Assembly: GCF_013256425.1 (NCBI RefSeq)
Contig: NZ_CP053904.1
Span: forward strand, 62,001 to 126,000
Direction of reading: 5' to 3'
Length of the DNA stretch: 64,000 nucleotides
Source: Hymenobacter sp. BRD67
GTDB lineage: Bacteria; Bacteroidota; Bacteroidia; Cytophagales; Hymenobacteraceae
Part shown: piece after piece, positions 46,372-57,166 of the stretch
Layout: each line of letters begins with the position of its first letter
Numbering within the stretch: position 1 is the first letter of the stretch
Program-made: the position numbers and the translations under genes
Notes under the pieces: generated by a model
What the model saw: only the letters and a program-made list of their open reading frames with translations
Database searches by the model: none
What the model was told of the DNA's origin: nothing

Positions 46372-49300
46372 ATGAAAAAAACCTTACTCATGAGCTTGCT
46401 GCTCATGCTTACCCTCTTCCATACGGTGCTGGCTCAGACGCGAACGGTATCGGGACGGGTAACTGACCGACAGACCGGTGAAGGCTTACCGGGAGTAACA
46501 GTACTGCTGAAAGGAACTACCAATGGAACCTCTACCAACTCGGAGGGCTCCTTTAGCCTTACGGTACCGGAAACGAATGGCACACTGGTATTCAGCTCTA
46601 TCGGCTACGTGCCGCAGGAGAGCATTATCGGCAAAGAAACCCAGTTCAACATTGCCCTGGGTGCCGATGTAAAGCAGTTGAACGAAGTAGTAGTAACGGC
46701 TTTGGGTATTGAGAAGGATACCCGCTCGCTGGGCTATGCTACCCAGCAGATTAATGCTGACCAGCTGTCACAAAAATCAGAGCCTAACGTGCTCAGCGCC
46801 CTGCAGGGCAAGGTGTCGGGCGTAACCATACAGACGGCCAGCGGCCTGCCGGGTGCTTCTACCAACATCAACATCCGCGGCGTAACCTCGTTCTCGGGTA
46901 CCAACCAGCCGCTGTTTGTGGTAGATGGTATTCCGATTAGCAACACGGTTGACCTTGGCGCTGCCGGTGGCTACGGCTCACTGGGCGCAGCTCAGACCTC
47001 CAACCGGGCATTGGACATTGACCCGGAGAACGTGGCCAGCGTCAGCATTCTGAAAGGCCCGGCGGCGGCGGCCCTCTACGGCTCGCGGGCAGCTTCCGGG
47101 GCTATCATCATTACAACCAAGGGTGGGCATGGCGCATCCAACAAGAAAACGGAAGTAACGGTAACTTCGGGCTATACCCTGCAAAACGTATATGGCCTGG
47201 CGAAGCTGCAGAACAACTATGGCCAGGGTACTGGTGGACGTAACATCATGACTTCACCCGGCGACCCAAACTTTGGTTCCTCTGCCTCGTTCGGTCCGGC
47301 TTACGGTACTACGCCTACGCTGTTTAACGGCCTGCTCGCCGGCTCGGCTTCGGGCCTGGCCCTGGATGCTAACGGCAAACCTATTCCGATTAACTATCAA
47401 CCTTACAACAATATCCAGGACTTCTACCGTCAGGGTCACGTTTTCACCAATGGCGTAAATATCCAGGGTGGTACTGCTGAGCAGAACGTATCGCTCAACG
47501 TAGTAAATACGACCCAGGCTGGTATCACGCCAAACTCTTCGCTCAATCGGACGAGCGTACAGCTGGGCGGTAACACTACGCTGGCCAACAAGCTGCGTGC
47601 TGGTGGTTCGGTCAACTTCATTCAGACTACCCAGAACGGCCCGCAGCAGGGCAACGGTGGCTCGGCTTTCGCCAGCCTGTCCAGCTTGCCGCGCAGCTAC
47701 AACCTGCAGGGGCTGCCTTATGTAAACGCTAACGGCTACAACTTATTCCTGGGCTCTAACTACACCGGTGCGAATCCGGTTTATGGTACGGAAAACCCTT
47801 ACTTCAGCGTTTATTCTAACTCATTTAACTCTAACCTAACGCGCTTCATCAACACGGCCAACCTGAGCTATGATGTTGCTCCCTGGATGAGTATCCAGTA
47901 TCGCGCCGGTTATGACGTGTACACCGACCGCCGTAAGACGGTGTTTGCTATCGGTGCAACGCGGGTACCATCCGGTGAGGTGCAGGATGCCTCGTTCTTC
48001 CGGAGCGAACTTAATGGTGACCTGCTCATCAACCTCAAGAAGGATAACATCTTCACCGAAGGCTTCAACGCTAACCTGCTGTTGGGCCAGAACATCAACC
48101 AGCGTCGTAGCCAAACTATCCAATCGCAGGCCGACAACCTAGTATTTGGGGGCTTCCCAAACTCCAGCGTAGCTACGGTATTCTCGAACGGTACGGGTGA
48201 GAGCTCGTCGCTGCGTCGTCTGCTTGGTTACTATGGTCAGCTGTCGTTGTCTTACAACAACTACCTGTTCTTGGAGCTGACCGGCCGCGCCGACCAGTCG
48301 TCGACGCTGCCGATTGCGAACAACACGTTCTTCTACCCTTCGGCCACCTTGGGCTTTGTATTCACGGATGCGCTTAAGATTCAGTCGAAATTCTTCTCCT
48401 ATGGAAAGGTTCGCGCCAACTATGCCAAAGTGGGTAAGGATGCTCCGGTGTACGACCTGAACACGCCTTACGTAGTGGGGGCATATGGCAACAACGTTGC
48501 CAACGTAAACTTCCCCTTCTCGACCAGCCCCAACAACTCCAGTGCTTCGAGAACCTACGCTGGCTATAGCCTCAGTACCGTAGCTGGTGGTGGCCAGACG
48601 CTCCAGCCCGAGTTCACCCGCTCGTATGAGTTTGGTACCAACCTGGGTTTCTGGAACAACCGCGTCACCTTCGACCTGACATACTTCAAAACCATCAGCG
48701 AAAACCAGATTTTCCAGGTAACTACTGCTGGCTCAACTGGTCTGGCTGCTCGCGTTACGAACGTGGGCCGCATGGACAACCAAGGCTACGAGGCCCTGGT
48801 AAACATCAACCCGGTACGTGCGGGAGGTTTCCGTTGGGATATCACGGGTAACTTCACCCGCATTCGTAACAAAGTGGTTTCGATTGCGCCCGGTGTTACC
48901 CAGTCCAGCATCAATACCGACTACTTCACGGGTATTCAGCCTTCTATCGTAGTAGGCCAGCCCTACGGCGTTATTCTGGGCTCGGCCGTTACTCCCCGTG
49001 TAACGGATGTAACCAGCCAGTATTACGGCCAGTACCTCATCAACCCGGCTACCGGCGCGTTTGCTTCGAGCACCGGCCTTTCGCCCATCTGCGACCCCAA
49101 CCAAGCCTGGACGGCCGGTATCACGAACAGCTTCTCTTACAAAGGCATTGGCCTGTCTTTCCTGATTGATACCAACCAGGGCGGTGGCATTTTCTCTTAC
49201 ACCAACTACGTAGAGAAAATCCGGGGTATGCTCTACGAAACGGCGGTTAACGACCGTAACCTGCCCCGTCAGCTGCCGGGTGTGATTGCAGTGAAGAATG

Positions 49301-49671
49301 CGGATGGCACAACGGGCTATGTACCCAACAACATTCAAATCGATGCGCAGACGTACTGGGCTTCTTTGTCGAACGGCTCGGGTAGCGAGAATAACGTGTA
49401 CGATGCCACGGTTTACCGTCTGCGCGAAGTAACGCTGAGCTATTCGCTGCCGAAGTCGCTGCTCGAAAGCACTCCTTTCGGCAATGCCAGCCTCTCGCTC
49501 ACGGGTCGTAACCTTTTCTACTACGCTCCGAACTGCAACTTCGACCCGGATGTTAGCACTCAGGGCGCTGGCAACGGTGGCAGCGCCAGCGGCAGCACGG
49601 TTCGCGGCCTCGAGCTGCAAGGTGCGCCAAATACGCGCAACTATGGTGTGAACCTGCGCCTTACCTTCTAA
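46372..49671 (+). CDS. SusC/RagA family TonB-linked outer-membrane transporter (locus 2)
   Basis: 1,099 residues from ATG 46372; an upstream GTG would add 17 unconserved residues. Signal peptide MSLLLMLTLFHTVLAQ, regulatory-like domain (TVSGRVTDRQTGEGLPGVTV), LNEVVVTALG, plug (ALQGKVSGVTIQT, INIRGVTSFSGTNQPLFVVD), barrel ending YGVNLRLTF. Its first 50 codons closely resemble those of the locus 3 SusC, pointing to duplication. The partner susD begins 21 bases later. Substrate unknown. Confidence 0.95.
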   Translation: MKKTLLMSLLLMLTLFHTVLAQTRTVSGRVTDRQTGEGLPGVTVLLKGTTNGTSTNSEGSFSLTVPETNGTLVFSSIGYVPQESIIGKETQFNIALGADVKQLNEVVVTALGIEKDTRSLGYATQQINADQLSQKSEPNVLSALQGKVSGVTIQTASGLPGASTNINIRGVTSFSGTNQPLFVVDGIPISNTVDLGAAGGYGSLGAAQTSNRALDIDPENVASVSILKGPAAAALYGSRAASGAIIITTKGGHGASNKKTEVTVTSGYTLQNVYGLAKLQNNYGQGTGGRNIMTSPGDPNFGSSASFGPAYGTTPTLFNGLLAGSASGLALDANGKPIPINYQPYNNIQDFYRQGHVFTNGVNIQGGTAEQNVSLNVVNTTQAGITPNSSLNRTSVQLGGNTTLANKLRAGGSVNFIQTTQNGPQQGNGGSAFASLSSLPRSYNLQGLPYVNANGYNLFLGSNYTGANPVYGTENPYFSVYSNSFNSNLTRFINTANLSYDVAPWMSIQYRAGYDVYTDRRKTVFAIGATRVPSGEVQDASFFRSELNGDLLINLKKDNIFTEGFNANLLLGQNINQRRSQTIQSQADNLVFGGFPNSSVATVFSNGTGESSSLRRLLGYYGQLSLSYNNYLFLELTGRADQSSTLPIANNTFFYPSATLGFVFTDALKIQSKFFSYGKVRANYAKVGKDAPVYDLNTPYVVGAYGNNVANVNFPFSTSPNNSSASRTYAGYSLSTVAGGGQTLQPEFTRSYEFGTNLGFWNNRVTFDLTYFKTISENQIFQVTTAGSTGLAARVTNVGRMDNQGYEALVNINPVRAGGFRWDITGNFTRIRNKVVSIAPGVTQSSINTDYFTGIQPSIVVGQPYGVILGSAVTPRVTDVTSQYYGQYLINPATGAFASSTGLSPICDPNQAWTAGITNSFSYKGIGLSFLIDTNQGGGIFSYTNYVEKIRGMLYETAVNDRNLPRQLPGVIAVKNADGTTGYVPNNIQIDAQTYWASLSNGSGSENNVYDATVYRLREVTLSYSLPKSLLESTPFGNASLSLTGRNLFYYAPNCNFDPDVSTQGAGNGGSASGSTVRGLELQGAPNTRNYGVNLRLTF

Positions 49672-49691
49672 TCTGCTTTGCTTTTTATTTC

Positions 49692-51262
49692 ATGAAAAAA
49701 CATAATTATAAACTCTTAACGCTGGCCGCTGCTTTGGTGGTGGCCAGCACGGGGTGCAAGGTTAACTCGTTTCTGGATGTAAACCAGAACCCGAATAGCT
49801 TTGAAACGGCTCCTCCCGGTGTGGTACTTACTAACCTGGAAGTAGTAAACGCTTTCAACACCGGCAACGATGTTGACCGGACCAGCTCCGTATTGATACA
49901 GCATTACGCAGGTGTCGGCAACCAGATTGCGAACGTTGATAACTATCAGCTGCAGCAGTCGGGCTTTGCTGATGCCGCCTGGAACCTGTATTATCAGGGC
50001 ACGATATACAATGCCAATGGGTTGATTACGGTTGCTGCGAACACTTCCAGCCCCGCTTACTCCGGTATTGCCAAGTTGCACAAGGCGTACGCTTTTGCTG
50101 TCCTCACCGACCTATGGGGAGATGTGCCTTATTCGCAGGCAGGCCTGGCGCTTAACAATCTTTCGCCACGCTTCGATGCCCAGCAGGACATCTACCAGGG
50201 TAACGCTACGCTGGGCATTCAGAGCCTGTTTGACCTGGTGCGCGAAGGCCTGGCCGACTTGGCTAAAACCTCGGCTGTAACGCCTTCGGCGGTCGATGAC
50301 CCGGTTTATTCGGGTGACCTGGCCAAGTGGAACCGTATGGGAAACACGCTGCTACTCAAGCTGGCTAATACTATCAGCCGTAAAAATCCTACGCTGGCTA
50401 ATGCAGTTATCGCCGAAGTGCTGGCGAAGGGTACCAATGCTTACATCACTTCGAACACCGACGACTTCCAAGTTCCTTTTGGCAGTGCAGTTGGTAACCA
50501 GAACCCGATTTACTACTTTAACTACGTAAACCGGCCGGCTGACCAGTTCCTGAGCCAGCGCCTGCTTGACAGCATGAACGTGAAGAGCGACCCGCGCCTG
50601 CCGTTCTTCTTCACGAATACGCCTACGCAGACTGCTACGGTAAATACTTCGGGCACGAACACTAAAATACCGGTTAACCCGCTTGTGCCCCAGCTACCGC
50701 CGGTGCTACCTTCTATACCTTCACCGGCTATCAAAATAACAGCGGTGCCGGGACTCCTGTACAAGCTAACCGTTCGACGGCTGGCGTGTATCAGATTGCC
50801 ACGAAGGGAGAAGCGCCCATCCGGATGATAACCAACTTCCAGCGGGCGTTTATTCTGGCTGAGTATTACCTGAGTCAGAACGATGTAGTTAACGCCCAGC
50901 GGTACTACACCGAAGGCATTACTGCCTCGATGACCAAAGTAGGCTTAACGGCTGCTCAGGTAACTGCTTATCTGGCAGCTAACCCCAGCATTGCTACTTT
51001 ACAGGGAGGTAATGCCCGAATGCTCGACCAGATTATCACGCAAAAGTGGATTGCCTGGGTAGGTAATGGGTACGAAGCCTATAACGACTATCGTCGTACC
51101 GGCTACCCACGCCTGGCAGTGGTTCAACCTAATGCTAGCCCGGACGACCAGAACACGATTCCTTCGCGTTTCCCGTATCCTACCTCCGAACTCAGCAACA
51201 ACGCGGCCAACGCTCCGGCTTTCGTAAAAACCAACGTGCATGTATGGTGGGATGTGCGCTAA
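49692..51262 (+). CDS. SusD/RagB family lipoprotein (locus 2), one frame break
   Basis: About 523 residues when joined. Lipoprotein signal with VVASTGC. SusD helices include AAWNLYYQGTIYNANGL and KLHKAYAFAVLTDLWGDVPY. The frame breaks in CCC at 50678-50680; one added C gives ACAPATAGATFYTFTGYQNN and joins to the C-terminal part (RMITNFQRAFILAEYYLSQ, KWIAWVGNGYEAYNDYRRTG, SRFPYPTSE, VHVWWDVR). It belongs to the SusD-like-2 subgroup, as does the locus 1 protein. Confidence 0.93.
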
Positions 51263-51304
51263 GCGCACATCTTCCTACCCACTCCTTCTTTCTCAGCTCT
51301 TGAT

Positions 51305-51925
51305 ATGAAGAATAATTTAATTAAAGTAGTCACGTTGTTACTTCTGGCTGCAAGCTCATTTTCTTGCAAAAAGAAGTACGACAGCATGAATATCAACCCC
51401 CTGGGCGACCTGGTGGCGACCATTCCGGTAACGGTAACCAACTACGATTACTTCGAGCGCTTTCCTATCGTGAATGCCTCCATTAGTAATGGGGGGGCCT
51501 TCCACTTCGATTTCCAGATTCCGGCCGGTGGGCCTACCATCAAGGAAATCACGAAGGTGACGACCACTGCCGTTGCGGCCGGCAGCTCGCTGACCCAGCT
51601 AAATAACATTACCATGTCGGGAGCGGGTGCCGCGTTCGCTTATAACGCTACGGGTACTGGTGCTAATCGTGTTGTGACTCCCATTGCTGGTAATAATACC
51701 AATACGATTACATTCAGCTCTACTCTGGCACAGTATCTGGCCTTCCGGCAGGCCAATGGGGCTTCCGCTGGTCCGGCTACCACTACCACTACTCCGGTTA
51801 GCCTGCCTGCGCCTACTACCACCGCTTCGCAAACGCCAACGGAGATTCAGTTCTACTTTCTGATGACTTTGTCGGACGGTACGACTATCATTCCGCAGCC
51901 GGCGCGGGTACGCGTGCAGCCCTAG
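51305..51925 (+). CDS. Lipoprotein of susCD locus 2, unknown family
   Basis: 206 residues. Signal LLLLAASSFSC gives a lipoprotein with CKKKYDS after the cleavage site. The body is Thr/Ala/Pro-rich and beta-like, with a low-complexity TTTTTPVSLPAPTTT segment near residue 165. Position directly after susD (42 bases) suggests an accessory surface glycan-binding protein in the sense of SusE/SusF, but I do not recognise such a domain. Confidence 0.75.
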   Translation: MKNNLIKVVTLLLLAASSFSCKKKYDSMNINPLGDLVATIPVTVTNYDYFERFPIVNASISNGGAFHFDFQIPAGGPTIKEITKVTTTAVAAGSSLTQLNNITMSGAGAAFAYNATGTGANRVVTPIAGNNTNTITFSSTLAQYLAFRQANGASAGPATTTTTPVSLPAPTTTASQTPTEIQFYFLMTLSDGTTIIPQPARVRVQP

Positions 51926-51961
51926 TCGATAGCAGCTTTCCCTTAGCAGCTAGCTGCTAAA

Positions 51962-52006
51962 AATATAAAAGGCCCCACCTGCTTGCAGGTGAGGGCCTTT
52001 TATATT
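51962..52006 (+). terminator. Terminator after locus 2
   Basis: AATATAAAAGGCCC, CACCTGC, TT, GCAGGTG, GGGCCTTTTATATT: long stem with one mismatch. The rest of the gap to 52460 is AT-rich with no gene that I can see. Confidence 0.88.
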
Positions 52007-52460
52007 GGTATAAATGCGTTAAATTCTAATATAATATATTTTCTATTGAATTAACTGCATGGTCCCATCATGAATTGGGTCGGGTCACGGGTAACGCTAG
52101 CAGGGGCCTTTTGCCACTGAACACAGGCAAAGTCGTGTGATGTCAAGCCACGTATGGTCTTGAGTTATTTGACCTGATTATAGGCAGTAAAAAGGCTTGT
52201 AGCTGTATAGTCCCATAGACTACAAAATCCCAACCCGAAAAATGCATCATACTCTGGTACTATACACCTCTGACTGCAGAAGCATGGCATACCAGATGAT
52301 TTTCGAATAGCGTCAAGAACAAGGTCAGTTTTTTAGAAGATTTTTCATAAAAAAATCTAAAAATTGCAAATAAGCTGGAGCTTTATTACTTGCTACTCAC
52401 TACTTTCGTGACCTCACATCATCATTCCCTTTTAGTCACTTTTTTATTACCATTCGCTAC

Positions 52461-55400
52461 ATGAAAAAAGGTCTACTACTGAGCTTATTGCTCATAGTTA
52501 CTCTGTTTCAAGCAGTACTGGCCCAAACGCGGACAGTATCGGGACGAGTAACAGATAGAAAAACCGGTGAAGGATTACCGGGTGCAACCATATTACTTAA
52601 GGGAACAACAACCGGTATTTCTTCTAATGCCGATGGCCAATTCACGCTTAATGTACCAAATACGGGTGGTGTTTTGGTTGTTAGTTCCGTTGGATTTACT
52701 ACTCAGGAGCAAGCTATTGGCAGTGCATCAGTAGTAAATATTGCCTTGGGTGCTGACAGCAAGCAACTTAACGAAATTGTGGTAGTAGGTTATGGTACTC
52801 AAAGCAAGGCTCTTGTCACTGGAGCAGTAGCGACCGTAGATGCCAAGCAGTTTCAGGACCAGCCGGTAACTGGCCTTGACCAAGCTCTGCAAGGTCGGGC
52901 CTCTGGCGTTCAGGTTACGTCTAGTTCAGGCACGCCGGGTGGTGGGGTATCTGTTCGTATTCGCGGCGCTAATTCTATCACGGCTAGTAGTGAGCCCCTG
53001 TACGTAATTGATGGCGTGCCGATTAATACTGGTAGCTACTCTGATATTGGCGTAGGCAATCAGCAGACGAATGCGCTGGCAGATATCAACCCCAATGATA
53101 TCGCATCTATGGAAATCCTAAAAGATGCTTCCGCTTCTGCTATCTACGGCTCACGGGCTGCCAATGGTGTCGTACTCATCACAACCAAGCATGGCCAGCA
53201 GGGAAAGACCCGAATTTCATTAGACGTGTATGGTGGTGTGCAGCAGGTTCGTAAAGAATTAGCTGTCCTCAATGGCCAGCAAGCTCAGGACCTCATTAAC
53301 GAGTCGCGTACAAACGTTGGTGCTGCCCCCGCTACGTAACGGCCAACCCTACCGCTTCGCAGCTTCTGTTTTCGAATGCCAACACTAATTGGCAGGACCA
53401 GATATTCCGTAACGCAGGCATCTCCAATTACACCTTGACTGCTTCAGGCGGTGATGCTAAAACCACATTCTTGGTATCAGGTACTTACTTCAATCAGGAT
53501 GGTATTATTCTTGGCTCTGGTTACAAGCGGGGCAGCGGTCGTCTCAATCTGGAGCACAAGATATCCGATAAGGTCAAATTCGGTACTAACCTTACGGTAA
53601 GCCGTTCGACGAGCAATCGCATTAACAACGACAACAATATTTACGGTGTATTAAGCGCTGCTATTTTGACAGGCTCTCAGACCCCGGTCTATAATGCGGA
53701 TGGTACGTACGCTCACGACCCCCTTAATGCTTCAATTGAGAACCCGGTAGCCGCGGCGCTAGTACCCACGTTCACGTCGGTAAATACCCGTGCCATTGGC
53801 AACGTCTACCTTCAGGTAGAGCCCATTCAGGGCTTGGTGCTACGTAGTAGTGTAGGCGGTGACTATCTGAACCTTCAGGAAAACCGCTTTATCCCTAGCA
53901 CGCTGAACGCTGGCCGCGCAACCAGTGGACTAGCTAACGCCAATAGCCGGTATGACATTGCTTGGTTGAACGAGAACACAGCTACCTACAACAAAGCATT
54001 CGGTGACCACCATGTATCATTACTGTTAGGTCAAAGCGCTCAAAAGTCGGCCCAGCAAGGTATTCAGGCTACCGCTACCACCTTTGCAACCAACCTAATC
54101 ACGCAGTTGGCTGCCGGTGCCGTAAAGCAGACCGCTTCATCTGATGCCACACAGTGGACACTACTTTCGTATTTTAGTCGTCTGAACTACGACTATAAGG
54201 GTAAGTACTTGGTAACGGCTGGTATACGCGGCGACGGCTCATCCCGCTTCGGTGCCAATAATAAATATGGTTACTTCCCCTCTGTCTCACTTGGCTGGCG
54301 TATCGGTCAGGAAGCCTTCTTGGTTGACAATCCAATTGTTAGTGAGTTAAAGCTTCGTGGTGGCTACGGCCAGACTGGTAACTTTAACATTGGTAATTTC
54401 TCTTCTTACACGCTCTACGGTGTAGGCAGCACCTACTTGGCTAACTACAACAATGTGGCTGGTCTAGGCATCCAGCAACTGGGCAACCCGGACCTAACTT
54501 GGGAAAAGTCGGCGCAGGTTAACATAGGTGTTGACTTTGGGGTATTGAACAACCGGGTGCTGCTCTCTGCAAACGTTTTCAAGAGCAAAACCAGTGCATT
54601 GCTTCAGAATCTCCCTTGCCACTGACGTCTGGCTTTTTTAGCTTGGTAGCGAACGTTGGTGCGCTCGAGAACAAGGGCTTGGAACTGGATTTAACGACCC
54701 AAAATGTGAAGAGTAATGTCTTTACCTGGACGTCAAACTTCAACATCTCCTTTATTCGCAATCAGGTTACCCAACTTGCTAACCCTAGCGCCCAGTATCC
54801 TAGTGGCGCCCCTATATTACTGGCTTTGCTAGTCGCGTTGAAGTTGGGCAGCCGCTTGGTGCGTTCTATGGCTACGTGGTAGACAGGATTTACAAGAGTG
54901 CCGATGAAGTTAATGTTGATAATGCAGCTGCTCGCACCGCTAGTGGTAAGAGCAATACATTTTATCAAGCGCAGGGTACCAGCGCTGGCGATATCCGTTT
55001 CAAGGATTTGAATGGTGATGGCGTTATCAACTCGGCTGACCAGCAAGTAATTGGTTCTGCTCAACCGAAGTTCTTTGGTGGCTTCAACAACCAGTTTAGC
55101 TACAAAGGCATTGACCTAGGCTTCTTCTTTCAATACACGTATGGTAATCAAATACTCAACGTGACCCGTGAGTATGCGGAAGGGATGAACAGCCAGTTTG
55201 GGCAGTTGGCCACTACTCTCAATCGCTGGACTCCTAATAATACTAATACTGATATGCCGCGTGCGGCTGCTGGCGATCCTAACGGAAATACGCGTAACTC
55301 GACCCGCTTCGTTGAAGATGGTTCATACCTGCGTTTGAAGACAGCCACGCTGGGCTACAATCTGCCAAAGCCGTGGTCTGAGGCCATTCACTTTCAGAAT

Positions 55401-55565
55401 ATTCGGGTTTATCTCTCTGGCCAGAACCTGTTGACCTTTACTAAGTACTCAGGTCTGGACCCGGAAGTAAGTACTTTCAGCGGTACGAATACTTCGTTAG
55501 GTACCGACTTCCTCACCTTCCCGCAAGCGCGGACTTATCAGGTTGGCGTTAACCTCAGTCTCTAA
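52461..55565 (+). CDS. SusC/RagA family TonB-linked outer-membrane transporter (locus 3), three frame breaks
   Basis: About 1,035 residues when joined. Signal LSLLLIVTLFQAVLAQ, regulatory-like domain (TVSGRVTDRKTGEGLPGATI), LNEIVVVGYGTQSKALVTGA, plug (ALQGRASGVQVTS, VRIRGANSITASSEPLYVID), barrel ending YQVGVNLSL. The three breaks are one missing C each: CCCCC 53326-53330 (APRYVTANPTAS), CCC 54613-54615 (LQNLPLPLTSG) and CCCC 54809-54812 (SGAPYITGFASRVEVG). Lower GC and more A/T-ending codons than loci 1 and 2. NEIVVVGYG form differs from the NEVVVTALG of the other two. Confidence 0.94.
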
Positions 55566-55592
55566 TTAACAACATTTCAATTTAGCTTATAT

Positions 55593-56951
55593 ATGAATAT
55601 CTCTTTTAAAACAACAACTCTTGTGTTGTTTGGAGTATTAAGTTTGGGTGCTGGTAGCTGCTCTAAGTTTCTAGAGCCCTTACCACAAAACTCGCTGAGT
55701 CCCTCTCAGGTCTTCGCGGACGAAGCCGGCGCAACAGCAGCTCTTATCGGCACATACGGCGCTCTAACCAGTACTAGTTACCTAGGTGTTACGTATCCTG
55801 CATTTGCTGATTTGGCAGCCGACAATCTATCTTGGACGGGCACGTATCCTACTTGGTCGCAGGTTAAGAACCATGCAATCCTAGCAGACAACGTTGATAT
55901 CACGAATACCTGGGCAGCCATCTATGCAGTGATTAACAGTGCTAACAACGTTATCGCGTTAACGCCGGGTATCGCCAGTATTCCAGATAGCCATAAAGCT
56001 CAATTAGTTGCCGAAGCACAGTTTCTGAGAGCGATAGCTTATTTTGACTTAACCCGGTTCTGGGGAGATGTTCCTTTGGTGCTGACGCCAACCACCGGCC
56101 CCGGTGCCGCGCTTAATGTATCTACCGTGCCTAAGGCGCAGGTGTACGACCAGATAAAGCTTGACCTGACAGCAGCTGAAACTGCTCTGCCGGATGTAAA
56201 CGTTGGGCGCGGCACCAAATGGGCTGCTAAAGCTCTCAAGGCTCGCCTAGCTTTATATCGCGGCCAGTGGCAGGAGGCTTCTGACTTGGCCGACCAGATT
56301 ATTGCAAGCGGTAAGTTTCAGCTTATGCCAAGCTACCGCTCTGTTTTTACTACCGAGAATTCTGTTGAATCAATCTGGGAAGTACAATTTGAGGCTACCG
56401 GAAACAAGAGCTATGAAGCTTTTTATATGGTTCCTGGTAGCAATGGTGGCCGCAACGAGGCTTCGCCCACTGGTTCTGGATCCACGCTTCCTGCTGCCTA
56501 TGAGCCAGGCGACACGCGCAAGGCGGCCACTATATCCGATGGGACTTTCCTTATTGGCGGGGCACCGGCGCCAGCCGGCGTGCAAATTAAATACTACCAG
56601 CCCAGCGGAGAGGACAACTTCCGGTATATTCGTTATGCGGAGGTACTACTAACCGGCGCTGAGGCTAAAGCTCAACTCGCTAATACAACTGGGGCCTTGA
56701 CTCTGTTAAACCAGGTACGGACTCGCGCCGGGCTTGCGCCGTCAGTGGCTACCGGTACCGCGCTGCTAGATGCGATTGCCCAAGAGCGCAGGGTGGAATT
56801 AGCATTAGAAGGACATCGTTGGTTTGACCTTGTTCGGACAGGTAAAGCGCAGCAAGTTTTAGGCATTACCGACCCCAACCGTTTACTGTTTCCAGTTCCA
56901 CAGCGCGAGACTCAGAATAATCCTAATATCAAGCAAAATCCTGGCTATTAA
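55593..56951 (+). CDS. SusD/RagB family lipoprotein (locus 3)
   Basis: 452 residues, intact. Lipoprotein signal ending LGAGSC. Canonical RagB/SusD pattern: FLEPLPQNSLSPSQVFADEA, AEAQFLRAIAYFDLTRFWGD (with VPLVL after it), KWAAKALKARLALYRGQWQ, YIRYAEVLLTGAEAKAQL, LDAIAQERRVELALEGHRWF and the terminal KQNPGY. This is the classical SusD/RagB subgroup, unlike the SusD-like-2 proteins of loci 1 and 2. Separated from susC by 27 bases. Confidence 0.96.
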   Translation: MNISFKTTTLVLFGVLSLGAGSCSKFLEPLPQNSLSPSQVFADEAGATAALIGTYGALTSTSYLGVTYPAFADLAADNLSWTGTYPTWSQVKNHAILADNVDITNTWAAIYAVINSANNVIALTPGIASIPDSHKAQLVAEAQFLRAIAYFDLTRFWGDVPLVLTPTTGPGAALNVSTVPKAQVYDQIKLDLTAAETALPDVNVGRGTKWAAKALKARLALYRGQWQEASDLADQIIASGKFQLMPSYRSVFTTENSVESIWEVQFEATGNKSYEAFYMVPGSNGGRNEASPTGSGSTLPAAYEPGDTRKAATISDGTFLIGGAPAPAGVQIKYYQPSGEDNFRYIRYAEVLLTGAEAKAQLANTTGALTLLNQVRTRAGLAPSVATGTALLDAIAQERRVELALEGHRWFDLVRTGKAQQVLGITDPNRLLFPVPQRETQNNPNIKQNPGY

Positions 56952-56956
56952 GGAAT

Positions 56957-57022
56957 AGCATGGGCTAGCAAATAAAAAGGATTCGGCATATGCCGAATCC
57001 TTTTTATTTGCTAGCCCATGCT
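56957..57022. terminator. 66-bp perfect palindrome after locus 3
   Basis: Positions 56957-56989 and 56990-57022 are exact reverse complements with no loop. The stem has A-rich then GC then T-rich segments, so it can terminate from both sides. It begins five bases after the susD stop. Confidence 0.92.
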
Positions 57023-57082
57023 TAAGTAAGTGAAGGGTTACGGGTAGGGAACTGACGCCAAAACTAATGGTATAAAATTTAT

Positions 57083-57145
57083 AAATATTGAATAATTATT
57101 ATTTTACTATTTAAAAAATAAAAAAATAATAATTATTCAATATTT
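57083..57145 (-). terminator. AT-rich 23-bp inverted repeat downstream of hslU
   Basis: Arms 57083-57105 and 57123-57145 are exact complements, entirely A/T but for two G/C pairs. On the minus strand it lies 22 bases after the hslU stop; it may protect or end that transcript. Confidence 0.6.
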
Positions 57146-57166
57146 AAACTATTTTTAGACTAGCGT

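Noticed and set aside
48733..49620. A 295-codon open frame antisense to susC of locus 2
   Set aside because: Shadow of the barrel region; repetitive Arg/Ala/Val content and no domain.
40862..56951. A full polysaccharide utilisation locus with enzymes
   Set aside because: No glycosidase, lyase, sulfatase or regulator lies between the susCD genes; the GH2 and GH13 genes are more than 29 kb away.
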